64,000 nt of DNA from Planctomycetota bacterium (lineage in GTDB: Bacteria; Planctomycetota; Planctomycetia; Pirellulales; UBA7805): contig QQVP01000022.1 in the NCBI GenBank assembly GCA_003389215.1, positions 29,191 through 93,190 of the forward strand, read 5' to 3'. This document shows positions 45,406 to 54,383 of the stretch, one piece after another. The notes beneath the pieces were generated by a model, which was not told the origin of the DNA, made no database searches, and saw nothing but the letters and a program-made list of their open reading frames with translations. Numbering within the stretch: position 1 is the first letter of the stretch; each line of letters starts with the position of its first letter. The translations under genes and the position numbers were made by a program.

Positions 45406-47727
45406 CTATTCCGCCTCGGTGGGCTCAGACGGGGCGGGCTCAGACGGGGCGGGCTCAGACGGGGCGGGTTCAGACGGGGCCGGCTCCGACGGGGTCGGAT
45501 CCGACGGGGTGGGATCCGACTCAGCGGGCACTTGCTCAGCAGGTTCAGACGGGGCAGGCTCCGTTGCGGCTGCTTCGCCCGGCGTCGCACCGTTCGCCTC
45601 CGCATCGGCGGCGGTAGCGAGCACCTGGTCCCGAACGCGTTTGATCGGCTCGCGCCGCTCGGTGGGTGTCTGAAGGTAGTCGTAGCCGAAGTCGGCCAGC
45701 TTCAGGTCGAGCATCTTCTCCAGACTGAGTTGGGCAATTTTGCGATTCGCCAGCATCTCGTCATCGAGTCGGGCCAACAGATCATCGAGCGCCCAGCGGG
45801 CATCGGCTTCGGCCAGGGCCGCGGTGGCGGCCAAACGGGTGGGGGCATGGCGACCGCGCAGCCAGCCCAGGCCGACCTTGCCGTCGCGTTGCGGATAGTT
45901 CTCCGCGAGGCGGACCTCCGAAACAAACTCGCCGGCTTCCCCCTCGGCCCCCGCTTCACCTGGGGCCGCCACGGCGACGGCCGTCGGGTACCACTTGCGC
46001 AGCTGGTCGAGCGTCCAGTCGATCGACTGATCGAGATGGCACAGATTGCACGCATTCACCTGATTCTGTTCGAGCATCCGCTTGTCGGTCGGGCTGGAGA
46101 TCATATGCGTGCGGAGCACGCCGTGGCGGCCCTCCACGATCTTCGGCATGTGGCAATTCATGCAGCGGCTGCCGGCCGTATTCAATTCGTGATGCGTGTG
46201 CTCGCGGATGACGTTCTCGTTTTCGTACTCGGTGTGACACGCGACGCAGCGGGCGTCTTCCTGCTGAGGCGTGGCGGTCCAGGTCTGTGCCGAGTCGGCG
46301 TGCGGATCGTGACAGTGGATGCAGGTCAGCTGATTCTTCGGACCCAGATTGCTCCCGGCCGGGTGATAACAGCTACCGCGGTCGGCGTCGCTCGAAGCGG
46401 CGCCATGCCACGTCGAGGCACCGCTCGCAAAGCGAGGGCGAACGTCGCTGTGGCAGCGGGCGCACATGAAGTTCAGATTGGCGGCATTCTTACCCCAGGC
46501 AACCTCCGCCTCGGTGTTGAGGAGAACGGCGTAGGTGCTCGAAGCGAAGTAGCGCGTCGCCAACTTTTCCCCTTGACTGTGTTTGAGGCTGTGTTGGCGG
46601 CAACCGTAATGGCAGGCCTCGCAGGCGACGCCACGACTGATGGCCCCGTATCCCACGGGGACATTGTCCATTTCGGCGAGCAACGACTCAATCCGGCCGT
46701 CGGCGACATCGAGCAGCCTCTCAGCGGGATCGACGAGGTCGGGGCGATTGTCCTGCAAATACGGACCCAACAAGAAGGCCAGCTGACGCCGATCTTCATG
46801 CAGGCCGTGGTGGAGCATGCGTGACGTGCCACTGTCGGCAATCAACCAATCTCCAAAGAAGCGACTCGTGTGGCACACCCCACAAGCCTTGTTGAATCCC
46901 ACGACGTAGCCGTTCTCATCAAACGGATCTGCCCGCTCCTGATCGGTCAACTCGACTGCCCCGCCCAGGGAGTGGACGGGCAGACTCCACTGCCCGCGTT
47001 TCAGGGAGTACTCGAAGGGCAAGTGAACATGTCCGTCCGGGTGCCGCGAAGGATGATCTTCCGGCTCAGGTCCTTCCAGCAGCGTCCCGGAATAGCCCTG
47101 GACCGACCTGCCGCCCACCGTGCCCGTGACCTTGTAGACGCGTGTGACGTCACCACGCTCCAGGCGCATCCGAAACTCTTCACGATCGTCAATGGTCTCT
47201 CGATAAAAGGTCGCCTTGCCACCGAGATAGTCGAGTGACGCGGTGGCCGAGAAGTCGCCTTTGACGGTCGTATCTTCGGGCTGGTGATTCGTGTGCCGAT
47301 GATAGGTTCCGGCCCAGTCGCCGTAGATTTCTTCGTGACACGACTTGCAGTTGTCCGAACCGAAATAATCAACGGGCCGGATATTCTCATAGTTGCCAGG
47401 ATTCAATCCGGTTCGAATCACGTCGGTCGGAATGACATCCCAGTACTTAATGACGAGCCGATCGGGTTTCATCGGATCGACGACGGAGAGGAAAGAGCGA
47501 CCGTCGCGCTTGCCGTCGGCCTGCGCCACGGGTGCGGAGATGTCCCGGTTGAAGTACGAGTAGATCGAAGCGCCAATCATGGCCACACTGGCGACAAAGA
47601 TCACCAGCGGAACTCCGGTCCGCTTGAGCCACGACTCCTCTGCGGCCGTCTCGGTGGCGTCCGTTGCTTCACGCTCCGCGGCGGCTTCCTCGGCCGCGTG
47701 TTCGTCCGCTCCGGGTCCGTTCTCCAT
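45406..47727 (-). CDS. Octahaem c-type cytochrome with acidic repetitive C-terminus (III)
   Basis: This 773-residue protein starts at ATG 47727, with AAAGGGAG upstream. An acidic cytoplasmic leader (~1-35) precedes a membrane segment (VPLVIFVASVAMIGASIYSY). Eight haem motifs follow: CKSCH, CGVCH, CEACH, CARCH, CIHCH, CVACH, CMNCH and CNLCH. It is the most divergent of the three paralogs; the region around haems 3-4 differs (CEACHYGCRQH), and the order of other blocks is kept. The C-terminus ends in seven S-[DE]-P-[AT]-P units encoded by a 15-bp tandem repeat, probably a flexible linker or surface tail. Confidence 0.9.
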   Translation of the reverse strand: MENGPGADEHAAEEAAAEREATDATETAAEESWLKRTGVPLVIFVASVAMIGASIYSYFNRDISAPVAQADGKRDGRSFLSVVDPMKPDRLVIKYWDVIPTDVIRTGLNPGNYENIRPVDYFGSDNCKSCHEEIYGDWAGTYHRHTNHQPEDTTVKGDFSATASLDYLGGKATFYRETIDDREEFRMRLERGDVTRVYKVTGTVGGRSVQGYSGTLLEGPEPEDHPSRHPDGHVHLPFEYSLKRGQWSLPVHSLGGAVELTDQERADPFDENGYVVGFNKACGVCHTSRFFGDWLIADSGTSRMLHHGLHEDRRQLAFLLGPYLQDNRPDLVDPAERLLDVADGRIESLLAEMDNVPVGYGAISRGVACEACHYGCRQHSLKHSQGEKLATRYFASSTYAVLLNTEAEVAWGKNAANLNFMCARCHSDVRPRFASGASTWHGAASSDADRGSCYHPAGSNLGPKNQLTCIHCHDPHADSAQTWTATPQQEDARCVACHTEYENENVIREHTHHELNTAGSRCMNCHMPKIVEGRHGVLRTHMISSPTDKRMLEQNQVNACNLCHLDQSIDWTLDQLRKWYPTAVAVAAPGEAGAEGEAGEFVSEVRLAENYPQRDGKVGLGWLRGRHAPTRLAATAALAEADARWALDDLLARLDDEMLANRKIAQLSLEKMLDLKLADFGYDYLQTPTERREPIKRVRDQVLATAADAEANGATPGEAAATEPAPSEPAEQVPAESDPTPSDPTPSEPAPSEPAPSEPAPSEPAPSEPTEAE
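45416..45520 (-). repeat. 15-bp tandem repeat (seven units) in the cytochrome III gene
   Basis: Seven 15-bp units (plus-strand form GGGCTCAGACGGGGC with variants) encode the SEPAP/SDPTP tail. Such arrays change copy number by slippage without breaking frame. Confidence 0.9.
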
Positions 47728-47920
47728 GTCACTCCCTTTGGTCGGATCTCGCAAAGAAGTTCGCTGCGACGAGGACGGCCAGGAAGTGGCGTGCGGCCCG
47801 AAACTCGTCGCCGAAGTCTATGACAATTCCCATTTTAGGTGACCGTCAACGAGCCTGCAAGATTCGGGTTCGCTGGGGAGCTTGGAAGAAGTCCTTCTCT
47901 CGTGGCACGGCACCGGGGCG

Positions 47921-50068
47921 TTACCGATCGTCGTCGGCTTCGGCCGACGGCACTTCTCCGCGGGAATACGCGGACAAGGTGGCCCTTCGGACTTCGAGCT
48001 GGTCGACGGAGGTGTGCTCCATCGCTTCGACCTGCCGTTGGATCGCCTGCGCGAAATCGCCCAGCGCGGCATGCGCGGCAGCGAGGACCGCCAGCGCTTC
48101 GCCGTCTTTCCAGTTGGTCCTCTCACAGGCTTCCCGCGCGACGTCGAGCGCGCGCTGCGGATCGCGACAGTCCTCGGGGCAGCTCAACAGCAGCTTCGCC
48201 AGGGCAAGGTAGGCCCCCGCCATTCGCGGCTCGGCCTGAATGGCCCGTTCGTAGTCGACCAACGCACCGGCGAAGTCGGCGACGGCCTCGCGTGCTGACC
48301 CGCGCAACTCAAATAGCTCTCCGCTCCCCCCTGTGAGCACGATCACTTCGCTGAAGTCTCGAATCGCGGCCTCGCTATTCCCGCTGGCCTGATGCAGTTC
48401 GCCGCGAAATTGCAAGGTCGTAACCGGATTGCCGGCCAGCGCGATTGCCGCATCGAGATCGGCGAAGGCTTCCTGCAGCCTGCCCAAGCGGTAATAGGTT
48501 CGAGCCCGGCTCTCGTAGGCGAATGTCCAGCGACCGTCCGGCTTGCCGGCCCGCTCGAAGAGTTGTAGGGATTTCGAGAAGTCCGCCAACGCCTCCTCGA
48601 GCTTCCCCCAATTGAACAAACAAACGGCGCGGCTGTAATGCCGCATCGGATTGGTGGGCTCCAGTTCGATCGAGCGTTCGTGGTCGGCGAGTGCCTTGGC
48701 AAACTCGCCACGCGACTCGTAGGCACTGCCCCGGTTGTTGTAGGCGCGGGCATCGTCCTCGTTCTTGTCGATCACGTCGGTCCAGAGGCGAACCGGATCC
48801 CGCCAAACTTCGTTGCGGACGTACGTTGCCCGGGCCAGCAGCCCGAGCAGAACGACCCCGACGACCAGTTGCCACACCGGCTGCCGCAGAACGGCTCGCA
48901 GCAGCCAAGGCACGGCCAGACAGATTCCCACCAGCGGCAAGTAAAGTCGATGCTCGAAAGCCATCTCCAAGGGGACCACACTCGACTCGAGCGCCAGCTG
49001 CAAGAAAAACCACAGGATGGCAAACGAGACCAGCGGCACTCGCCGGGCCAACCCCAGCGCCGCCACGAAGAGCGTCGTTAGCGACAGGAAAGCAAGCAGG
49101 GTGGTGGGCGGATCGAGCAGCGACCGCGAAGTAGAAAAGTCGTGCAGCAAGTTGAGCCGGGATGGAAGCGGCCAGAAGACCAGGCCGAGATAGAACAGCA
49201 CCACGCGGAACTGGGTGAGCACACGCTGCCAGGGTGTGTAGTCGCGGACTTCGTAGCCGGGAAAGCGAAACCCCTGGAACGACATGTAGATGATGCCCGC
49301 CACAAGGCAAATCAGGACCGCAAAGCCAAGTAGGACTGCCGTGGTCAGAATAGGCCAGCGACGCGCGACCCCGCGTCCGGTAGGCTCCCGCAGGAAAAAC
49401 CATTCGTACAGCGCCACCGCCAGCGGCAACGTGACGGCGATCTGCTTCGTTCCCAGTGCCAGCCCCCACAAGACGAGACCGCCCAGCCACCACGCGAGCT
49501 GACGCCCGGTAGAGGGCGTCCGCCGGCCGGCCACATAGGCCAGCAGAGCCCCCAGGTAGAAGGTCACGGCCAGGCTCGTCATCCGCTGCACGAGATAGGT
49601 CACCGCCTGAATCTGTAAGGGATGCACGACGAACAGTCCCCCGGCAAGCAGTGCCAACCAGAAGATCGCGGGATCTTCCGCGTCCGTCTCTCTGGCGTTG
49701 TCACGGCGAAGCCACTGACGATAGGCCACCAGCGCCAGCAGACTCACCAACGCGCCGTTCATCACGTGGATGGTGATATTCACCAGGTGAAAACCACGCA
49801 CGTCTTCCCCGAAGAGATAGTAATTCAGGGCGAAGCTGATGTAGGCAACCGGCCGCGTCGAGGATTGGCTGCGAAAGGCGACGTTGTAGAGCTGCTCGGG
49901 ATCGAATGTTTCCAGACGGACGAAGCGGTTTTGCTGAATGTTGCCGAGGTCGTCGAACGTGAACGGCACATCGAGCGTGTGTCCGTAACTGACGACCGCC
50001 AACAGGGTCAGCCCCGCGATCCCCAGCAGCCCCTGACCGATCGACAAACCGCATGTCGCTTTGAGCAT
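47921..50068 (-). CDS. TMTC-like polytopic membrane protein with C-terminal TPRs (second copy)
   Basis: This 715-residue protein starts at ATG 50068 (a longer frame to 50137 is possible but lacks signal-like sequence). About 430 hydrophobic residues include the loop motif FTFDDLGNIQQNRF, then FHLVNITIHVMNGALVSLLA and HPLQIQAVTYLVQRMTSLAV, matching the protein at 9683-11749. TPRs fill ~450-690 (DARAYNNRGSAYESRGEFAK). It probably modifies exported proteins with lipid-linked sugars, an inference from the GT-C-like layout. It lies 78 bp after the SGNH-TPR gene and 193 bp before cytochrome III, perhaps linking glycosylation to the cytochromes. Confidence 0.75.
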   Translation of the reverse strand: MLKATCGLSIGQGLLGIAGLTLLAVVSYGHTLDVPFTFDDLGNIQQNRFVRLETFDPEQLYNVAFRSQSSTRPVAYISFALNYYLFGEDVRGFHLVNITIHVMNGALVSLLALVAYRQWLRRDNARETDAEDPAIFWLALLAGGLFVVHPLQIQAVTYLVQRMTSLAVTFYLGALLAYVAGRRTPSTGRQLAWWLGGLVLWGLALGTKQIAVTLPLAVALYEWFFLREPTGRGVARRWPILTTAVLLGFAVLICLVAGIIYMSFQGFRFPGYEVRDYTPWQRVLTQFRVVLFYLGLVFWPLPSRLNLLHDFSTSRSLLDPPTTLLAFLSLTTLFVAALGLARRVPLVSFAILWFFLQLALESSVVPLEMAFEHRLYLPLVGICLAVPWLLRAVLRQPVWQLVVGVVLLGLLARATYVRNEVWRDPVRLWTDVIDKNEDDARAYNNRGSAYESRGEFAKALADHERSIELEPTNPMRHYSRAVCLFNWGKLEEALADFSKSLQLFERAGKPDGRWTFAYESRARTYYRLGRLQEAFADLDAAIALAGNPVTTLQFRGELHQASGNSEAAIRDFSEVIVLTGGSGELFELRGSAREAVADFAGALVDYERAIQAEPRMAGAYLALAKLLLSCPEDCRDPQRALDVAREACERTNWKDGEALAVLAAAHAALGDFAQAIQRQVEAMEHTSVDQLEVRRATLSAYSRGEVPSAEADDDR

Positions 50069-50146
50069 GGTCGGACAGGCTCCGCAGGATCGCCGGCTGG
50101 GTTGGAACGTTCGGTCGGCATTGCAAGAACCCGACACGTCGACACG

Positions 50147-52579
50147 TTAGGGTTCCGCAACGTAATGCTGACCTTTTCGATAGAGCGCCAACCTCTCGCG
50201 AATCTCGCCGGCCAATTGCGGCTGTGTGTCTCCGATCAGCGATACCGCCCGCACGGCCGTTGCCACGGCCTCCTCGAATTGTCCATCGGCAGCATAGCAT
50301 GCCGCCAGCGTGTCGAGTCGATGGGGCAGCGGTTCATCGTCGAGGGCATTGAGCTGCCGCGCCAGTTCGACGGCCAATCGCCCGTCACGAAACTGGAGGG
50401 CGGGACAGGTCGCCAACAACCAGGCGTAGTTGTTCAGGGCGTCGACGTCGGACGGTCGAATTTCCAGGACCGCCCGATAATGGCGAATCGCTTCGCCGTA
50501 CTCCTGCTCGGCCGCAAGCAGATCGGCCAACAAACGAACGGCCGGGAGGTATTCCTGCTGGGTCGCGACGGTTTCTCGAAGCATTTCGATCGCGTTCTGG
50601 CGTCGCCCGGCCTGATCGTAGGCGACCGCCAGGTAGTAGCGATAATCGCCGTCACCGGGGGTTCGCCGCGCGGCGTTTTCCAGCGGCTCAATCGCCTCGT
50701 CCGGCTTGCCTTCGGCCAACAGGAGCCGACCGAGGGCGTGTTGGCCTCCGTGAAAATTCGGGGCGGCCGCCAGCGAGCGTTCCGTCCAACTCCGGGCCGC
50801 CGTCAGGTCTCCGGCCATCGTGTACGCGAGGCCGGCATACGCCGCGATGCCAAAGTGCTGGTTCCCGAGCTGGTACGTACGCGCGAAGTGCCGGGCCGCC
50901 TGGACGGCATCGATGTTGAACTTCAGCAGCACGAGTCCATACATCTCGTGCAGCAGGGGATCGTCCGGCGAGGCGGTCAACGCCGCTTCATACCGCCGCA
51001 CGATTTCCTGGGACGATTCGCCCTCGGCTCGTTGTGCGGCCGCGGCGGCGATCGCCTGCTGGCGCGCGAGCTCCTGCTGGGCATCGAGTCTCTCAGGACT
51101 GAGGAACGGGGGGCGTTGCAAGCGGCGTTCGACCTCCGCCTCGACGAGCAGCGTGTTGTGCGCGGTCAACGCGAGCTCCGCGGCACAGTCTTCTTCGGCA
51201 AGCTCGCCCCCCTCGCGACGACCCTGGAGTACTCGCTCGGGAAGCTGGGCTTCTACGGCGGCGAGCATCGCGCGGGCGAGCTCGTAATTGCCGTGAAACG
51301 TAAAGTGAACGTGCTCGTAGAACAATTCTCGGCCGGGTACGCGGCCCTCGCTGGCCGCCGCCATTACCTCTTCGACGTCGACCAGGTGCACGTGCCCGGC
51401 GGATTCATCGGCGATTTCGCGAATGATCGCGTTGATGCGGCTGTCGGCTCGGAAACGGAGCGTGTCGGCGTCGCGGGCGCGTTCGTAGAGCGATCGAGCC
51501 TGGCCGTCGTCACCGGTCTTGGCTGCACAACGGGCCATGCGAAACAGCAGCTCGGCATGGTCGGGGTCGATCCGTTCCGCCTCGGCGTAGGCGGCCAGAG
51601 CGGCGGCCAACTCGCCGGCCGCCTCGAGTTGTCGACCTCGCTCATAGTGATTCCGCCACGTCTGCTGCGCGGACTCGCTCAGTCCCTCTCGATGCTGGGA
51701 AGCGAACGGAGCGTTGTCGCGAAGATTGACCGCGACGGTCGAGAGAATCAGCGGCACCTGGGCACGCCGCGCGGTCGCGCAAACGTCGCGCAGATTGGTG
51801 CGGAAGTGATCGTAAACGCCGACCAGCTTGGCGTCGTCGGCGCGAACCTGGCGGTCGAGAAACTCTTCCATGCCCATCCAGGTCCGCTCTTCCTCTTCAC
51901 GGGCAGACAAGGCGTAGCCGATGTCTTCGGCCAGTTGGCCGATTTTCGTGGAGCCGACCCAGAGTTTAGCGCGGATGTAGGCGCCGTGGGCCGAGTAGGT
52001 CACCAAAGGATTGGCCGCGCCATACGGCCCCACCACCTCGTTGTTGCCGAGGTAGACCAGGAACAAGTCGGGTTGGTGCGCGGCGATGTCCGCGGCAACT
52101 TCGCGGACGACGTGTGAATTCGTCGCCGTGATCGCGGTGTTGACCACTTCGAACGTCTGGCCCGGGTAGCGGTCGTGAAGCATGACCGACAGCACGCGGC
52201 TAAAGCCGTAGGCCCGTTCCGGATCGCCCTGGGCGGCACTGGCGCCAAGCACGAAAATCCGCACCGCGTCCGGCGCCTTGTGAACAGGGTAGCGCACGAA
52301 GAAGGCGGAGCGAGCCACGTCACGGGGAAAGAACCGCCAGCCGAAGCGGGGATTGTTCACGTAGTAGGGCTCGCCCTCGATCTCGCGCTCGATGAAGGCC
52401 GCCACCGAGTGGCCGTAGCCGACCAGCCAGAGACCTCCCTCGAGCAGCCCCAAGAACAGCGTCGGAACCAGGAATACGGCGAGCGCCCGAAACAACCATA
52501 GTCGTCGCCGCCGGGTGCGGCGAGCGGCGGCAGGGGGGGACGCTGGGCTGGCTTGGGCCTGCGGGGCCTCGGTCGTCAT
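50147..52579 (-). CDS. Membrane-anchored SGNH-hydrolase-like protein with TPRs
   Basis: This 810-residue protein starts at ATG 52579. A basic segment (ARRTRRRRLWLF) precedes one membrane helix (~28-48). Residues ~85-420 fit the SGNH/GDSL fold: block I FVLGASAAQGDPERAYGFS with the catalytic serine, GNNEVVGPYG as block III, and FYEHVHFTFHGNYELA with the likely catalytic histidine. TPR-like helices interrupt this region at ~285-350, and a regular TPR array fills ~520-800. The substrate may be an O-acylated sugar or peptide in the envelope. It is the first gene of the minus-strand run down to the cytochromes. Confidence 0.8.
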   Translation of the reverse strand: MTTEAPQAQASPASPPAAARRTRRRRLWLFRALAVFLVPTLFLGLLEGGLWLVGYGHSVAAFIEREIEGEPYYVNNPRFGWRFFPRDVARSAFFVRYPVHKAPDAVRIFVLGASAAQGDPERAYGFSRVLSVMLHDRYPGQTFEVVNTAITATNSHVVREVAADIAAHQPDLFLVYLGNNEVVGPYGAANPLVTYSAHGAYIRAKLWVGSTKIGQLAEDIGYALSAREEEERTWMGMEEFLDRQVRADDAKLVGVYDHFRTNLRDVCATARRAQVPLILSTVAVNLRDNAPFASQHREGLSESAQQTWRNHYERGRQLEAAGELAAALAAYAEAERIDPDHAELLFRMARCAAKTGDDGQARSLYERARDADTLRFRADSRINAIIREIADESAGHVHLVDVEEVMAAASEGRVPGRELFYEHVHFTFHGNYELARAMLAAVEAQLPERVLQGRREGGELAEEDCAAELALTAHNTLLVEAEVERRLQRPPFLSPERLDAQQELARQQAIAAAAAQRAEGESSQEIVRRYEAALTASPDDPLLHEMYGLVLLKFNIDAVQAARHFARTYQLGNQHFGIAAYAGLAYTMAGDLTAARSWTERSLAAAPNFHGGQHALGRLLLAEGKPDEAIEPLENAARRTPGDGDYRYYLAVAYDQAGRRQNAIEMLRETVATQQEYLPAVRLLADLLAAEQEYGEAIRHYRAVLEIRPSDVDALNNYAWLLATCPALQFRDGRLAVELARQLNALDDEPLPHRLDTLAACYAADGQFEEAVATAVRAVSLIGDTQPQLAGEIRERLALYRKGQHYVAEP

Positions 52580-52809
52580 CTCGAAGGTCCTATCCGACGA
52601 TCGGCCAATCCGATGTGGAGGAGACAGAGGTGCGTCGACAGACGCCGTGGTGCGGGTCGCGATGGTTGCCAACCCGCTGGCGCGTGAACTTCCGGCGGCT
52701 GATCACGATGTCGTTCGACATGCGGCGCGGCCGGCAAGCTGTCTGGTTCAATCGTAAATCGACCTCTGGAAGTCGGCAAGGGAAGCGGGCCGGCCGCTCG
52801 TCGCGGGCG

Positions 52810-52846
52810 AAAAAAAACGGGCGTACCAGCAAGTGGTACGCCCGTT
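52810..52846 (-). terminator. Rho-independent terminator of the PEP-CTERM gene
   Basis: Read on the minus strand, arms AACGGGCGTACC (52846-52835) and GGTACGCCCGTT (52827-52816) pair perfectly around a 7-nt loop and run into a stretch of eight T (52817-52810). It begins 27 bp after the PEP-CTERM stop codon. Confidence 0.95.
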
Positions 52847-52873
52847 GAGTTAATCAGGCTTTGTCGCTATCGA

Positions 52874-53542
52874 CTACTTGCGAACGCGACGCACACCGAG
52901 GTAACCAAGGCCCAAGAGGCCGATACCCAGCATCGCGAAGCTGCTCGGCTCGGGAATCGGGGCCGTCGTCGTGCCAGCGTGGGCGGTGCCGGTCGACAGA
53001 CGGAACGTGTCGACGTTGGCGCCGTTGTTGCCACCCCAGCGGGTGTCCAACCAGATCGAGCTACCGAGGTAGGTGAACGTCTGGGTGTGCGTCCAGAGCT
53101 GCCAGGTGCTGTTCGCGGCCGGGATCGTCTGCGAGACGGTCGTGCCGCTCAGACCGGTTGCCGAGAACTGCTTGATACCAAGCGTGACACCGGAGGTGCT
53201 GTTCTTGATGTACATGCAGCTGGTCAGCGTGTACTGGACACCCGTGGTCAAGCCACCAAAGGCGGCCGAAACCGCAGCGGTGACGTCCTGGAACAGGTTA
53301 CCACCGGAAGGTCCGGGGAACCCGTTGCCGGCCGCATACCAAGCATTGGAGCCGGTGTGCGCGCCGCCCGGGTTACCAAACCACGAGGCACCGGTCGTCG
53401 ACCAGTTCGCCGGAATACCCTGGCTGAAGCCGTAAGGAACGTCGTCCAGGTCGGCATTCGCGATGTTGACGGGTGCGGCATTCGCGAGACCAGCGATCAA
53501 GCAGATCGACAGAAACGCTGCCAAAAACTTCAAGCTCTTCAT
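52874..53542 (-). CDS. PEP-CTERM sorting-domain surface protein
   Basis: This 222-residue protein has a Sec signal peptide (MKSLKFLAAFLSICLIAGLANA), then a beta-rich body of ~165 residues with many G, N, S and T. It ends with PIPEPSSFAMLGIGLLGLGY followed by a basic RRVRK tail. The Pro-Glu-Pro motif, hydrophobic helix and arginine tail mark it for exosortase/EpsH processing and surface or exopolysaccharide display. The body has aromatic and Asn/Asp-rich stretches (LDTRWGGNNGANVDTF) like small carbohydrate-binding-type folds, but no family is certain. The ATG has GGGAG eight bases upstream. It is monocistronic with its own terminator. No exosortase gene is in the window. Confidence 0.93.
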   Translation of the reverse strand: MKSLKFLAAFLSICLIAGLANAAPVNIANADLDDVPYGFSQGIPANWSTTGASWFGNPGGAHTGSNAWYAAGNGFPGPSGGNLFQDVTAAVSAAFGGLTTGVQYTLTSCMYIKNSTSGVTLGIKQFSATGLSGTTVSQTIPAANSTWQLWTHTQTFTYLGSSIWLDTRWGGNNGANVDTFRLSTGTAHAGTTTAPIPEPSSFAMLGIGLLGLGYLGVRRVRK

Positions 53543-53609
53543 TTACGAATCTCCCAGAATCTAGGTGCGAAGTTGATTCCCACTTACCTATTTCCAATTT
53601 CAGTTCAAG

Positions 53610-53628
53610 GCAAACCACCGTGGTTTGC
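53610..53628. promoter_or_regulatory. Perfect 19-bp palindrome upstream of the PEP-CTERM gene
   Basis: The 9-bp arms GCAAACCAC and GTGGTTTGC are perfectly complementary around one central base. The site lies 68-86 bp before the PEP-CTERM ATG, where an operator for a dimeric regulator would be expected. As RNA it would have almost no loop, which favours a DNA-level role. Confidence 0.5.
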
Positions 53629-53730
53629 TGTCCTGAAGACCATGCCAACGTCCGCCGTTCTCCGTCTCATACTCTCCCTAGCGTAGTTGGAAGGGTCTGC
53701 CTGAGACGGGCGTTGGCAAAAGAAAATGGC

Positions 53731-53777
53731 CTCAACTGAAAGCGCAACGGTTTTCACCGTTTGCACTCTCAATTGAG
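53731..53777 (-). promoter_or_regulatory. Long hairpin upstream of the PEP-CTERM gene
   Basis: Arms CTCAACTGAAAGCGCAACGG and CCGTTTGCACTCTCAATTGAG flank a six-base loop. Three C/A mismatches on the plus strand become G-U wobbles in minus-strand RNA, so that RNA forms an almost continuous ~20-bp stem with one bulge. It is followed on the minus strand by a T-rich run (TTTTCTTTT). It could end a short upstream transcript or act in the leader. Confidence 0.5.
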
Positions 53778-54383
53778 ACCACTACGCACTGGCAAACCCA
53801 GGTATTGAGTTTTGCAGGCGAAAAGCCTATTTCTCGCCCGCATGCTGTTTACAACCAGTAAACTAAACGCACGCGACCCAGATTGCAACGCTTTCGTCAA
53901 AATTTTTCGGAAAAACTTGGCCGGCTCCCCCAACTTGCCCGCAATTCGCCCACAAGGAATCACTCAACCCGAATGGACGCAACGACTTACAAGCGGGAGG
54001 TCCGGCAATCCCCTCGATTGAAGAGGATTGATGCCTTGCCCGTCGGCGCGGGGAGGAGCCGCAACGTGTTGGCGGCCTGCCCCCGAAGCCTGCGGGCACT
54101 CGTGAAGCACCAGGGTTCAATTGCGGCAAATCGCGGGGCAATTGCAGTTCGTTGGGCATTTGCGGTTGCCGCTATACTCGAAGCCTGTCCCAGCCATTGC
54201 GGCACGTGGCCCGGGGAACCTCTCCGATTCTGCCCGACCCCGATTCTGGCCCACGCGATCCGAGCGGCTCGGCCTGACGTCCTCTGGAGACGCCCTCATT
54301 GGTAGCCACGCCACGACGAACTCGCTGGCCGCTCTCCAATCGACAAGGCAGTGCGGTGTGCAAAAGAACGGGAGCGGACCGCG

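Larger units (their letters stand above)
53543..54383. other. 841-bp divergent intergenic region with structured DNA
   Basis: This lies between the PEP-CTERM gene (minus) and the HTTM-like gene (plus). It contains a perfect 19-bp palindrome (53610) and a long hairpin (53731), annotated separately. TATACT at 54173 resembles a -10 box, with TTGGGC 15 bp upstream, which is weak. From 53830 to 54130 I see nothing gene-like. Confidence 0.5.

Noticed and set aside
45416..45520. Short regular repeat as a possible CRISPR array
   Set aside because: The 15-bp units are contiguous with no spacers and encode a Pro/Glu tail in frame.
44761..46824. Long plus-strand open frame of ~687 codons
   Set aside because: It is antisense to the octahaem cytochrome genes. 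The CxxCH motifs on the minus strand identify the real coding strand.
49622..52117. Long plus-strand open frame of ~831 codons
   Set aside because: It is a shadow of the TMTC-like and SGNH-TPR genes on the minus strand; high GC leaves the opposite strand open.
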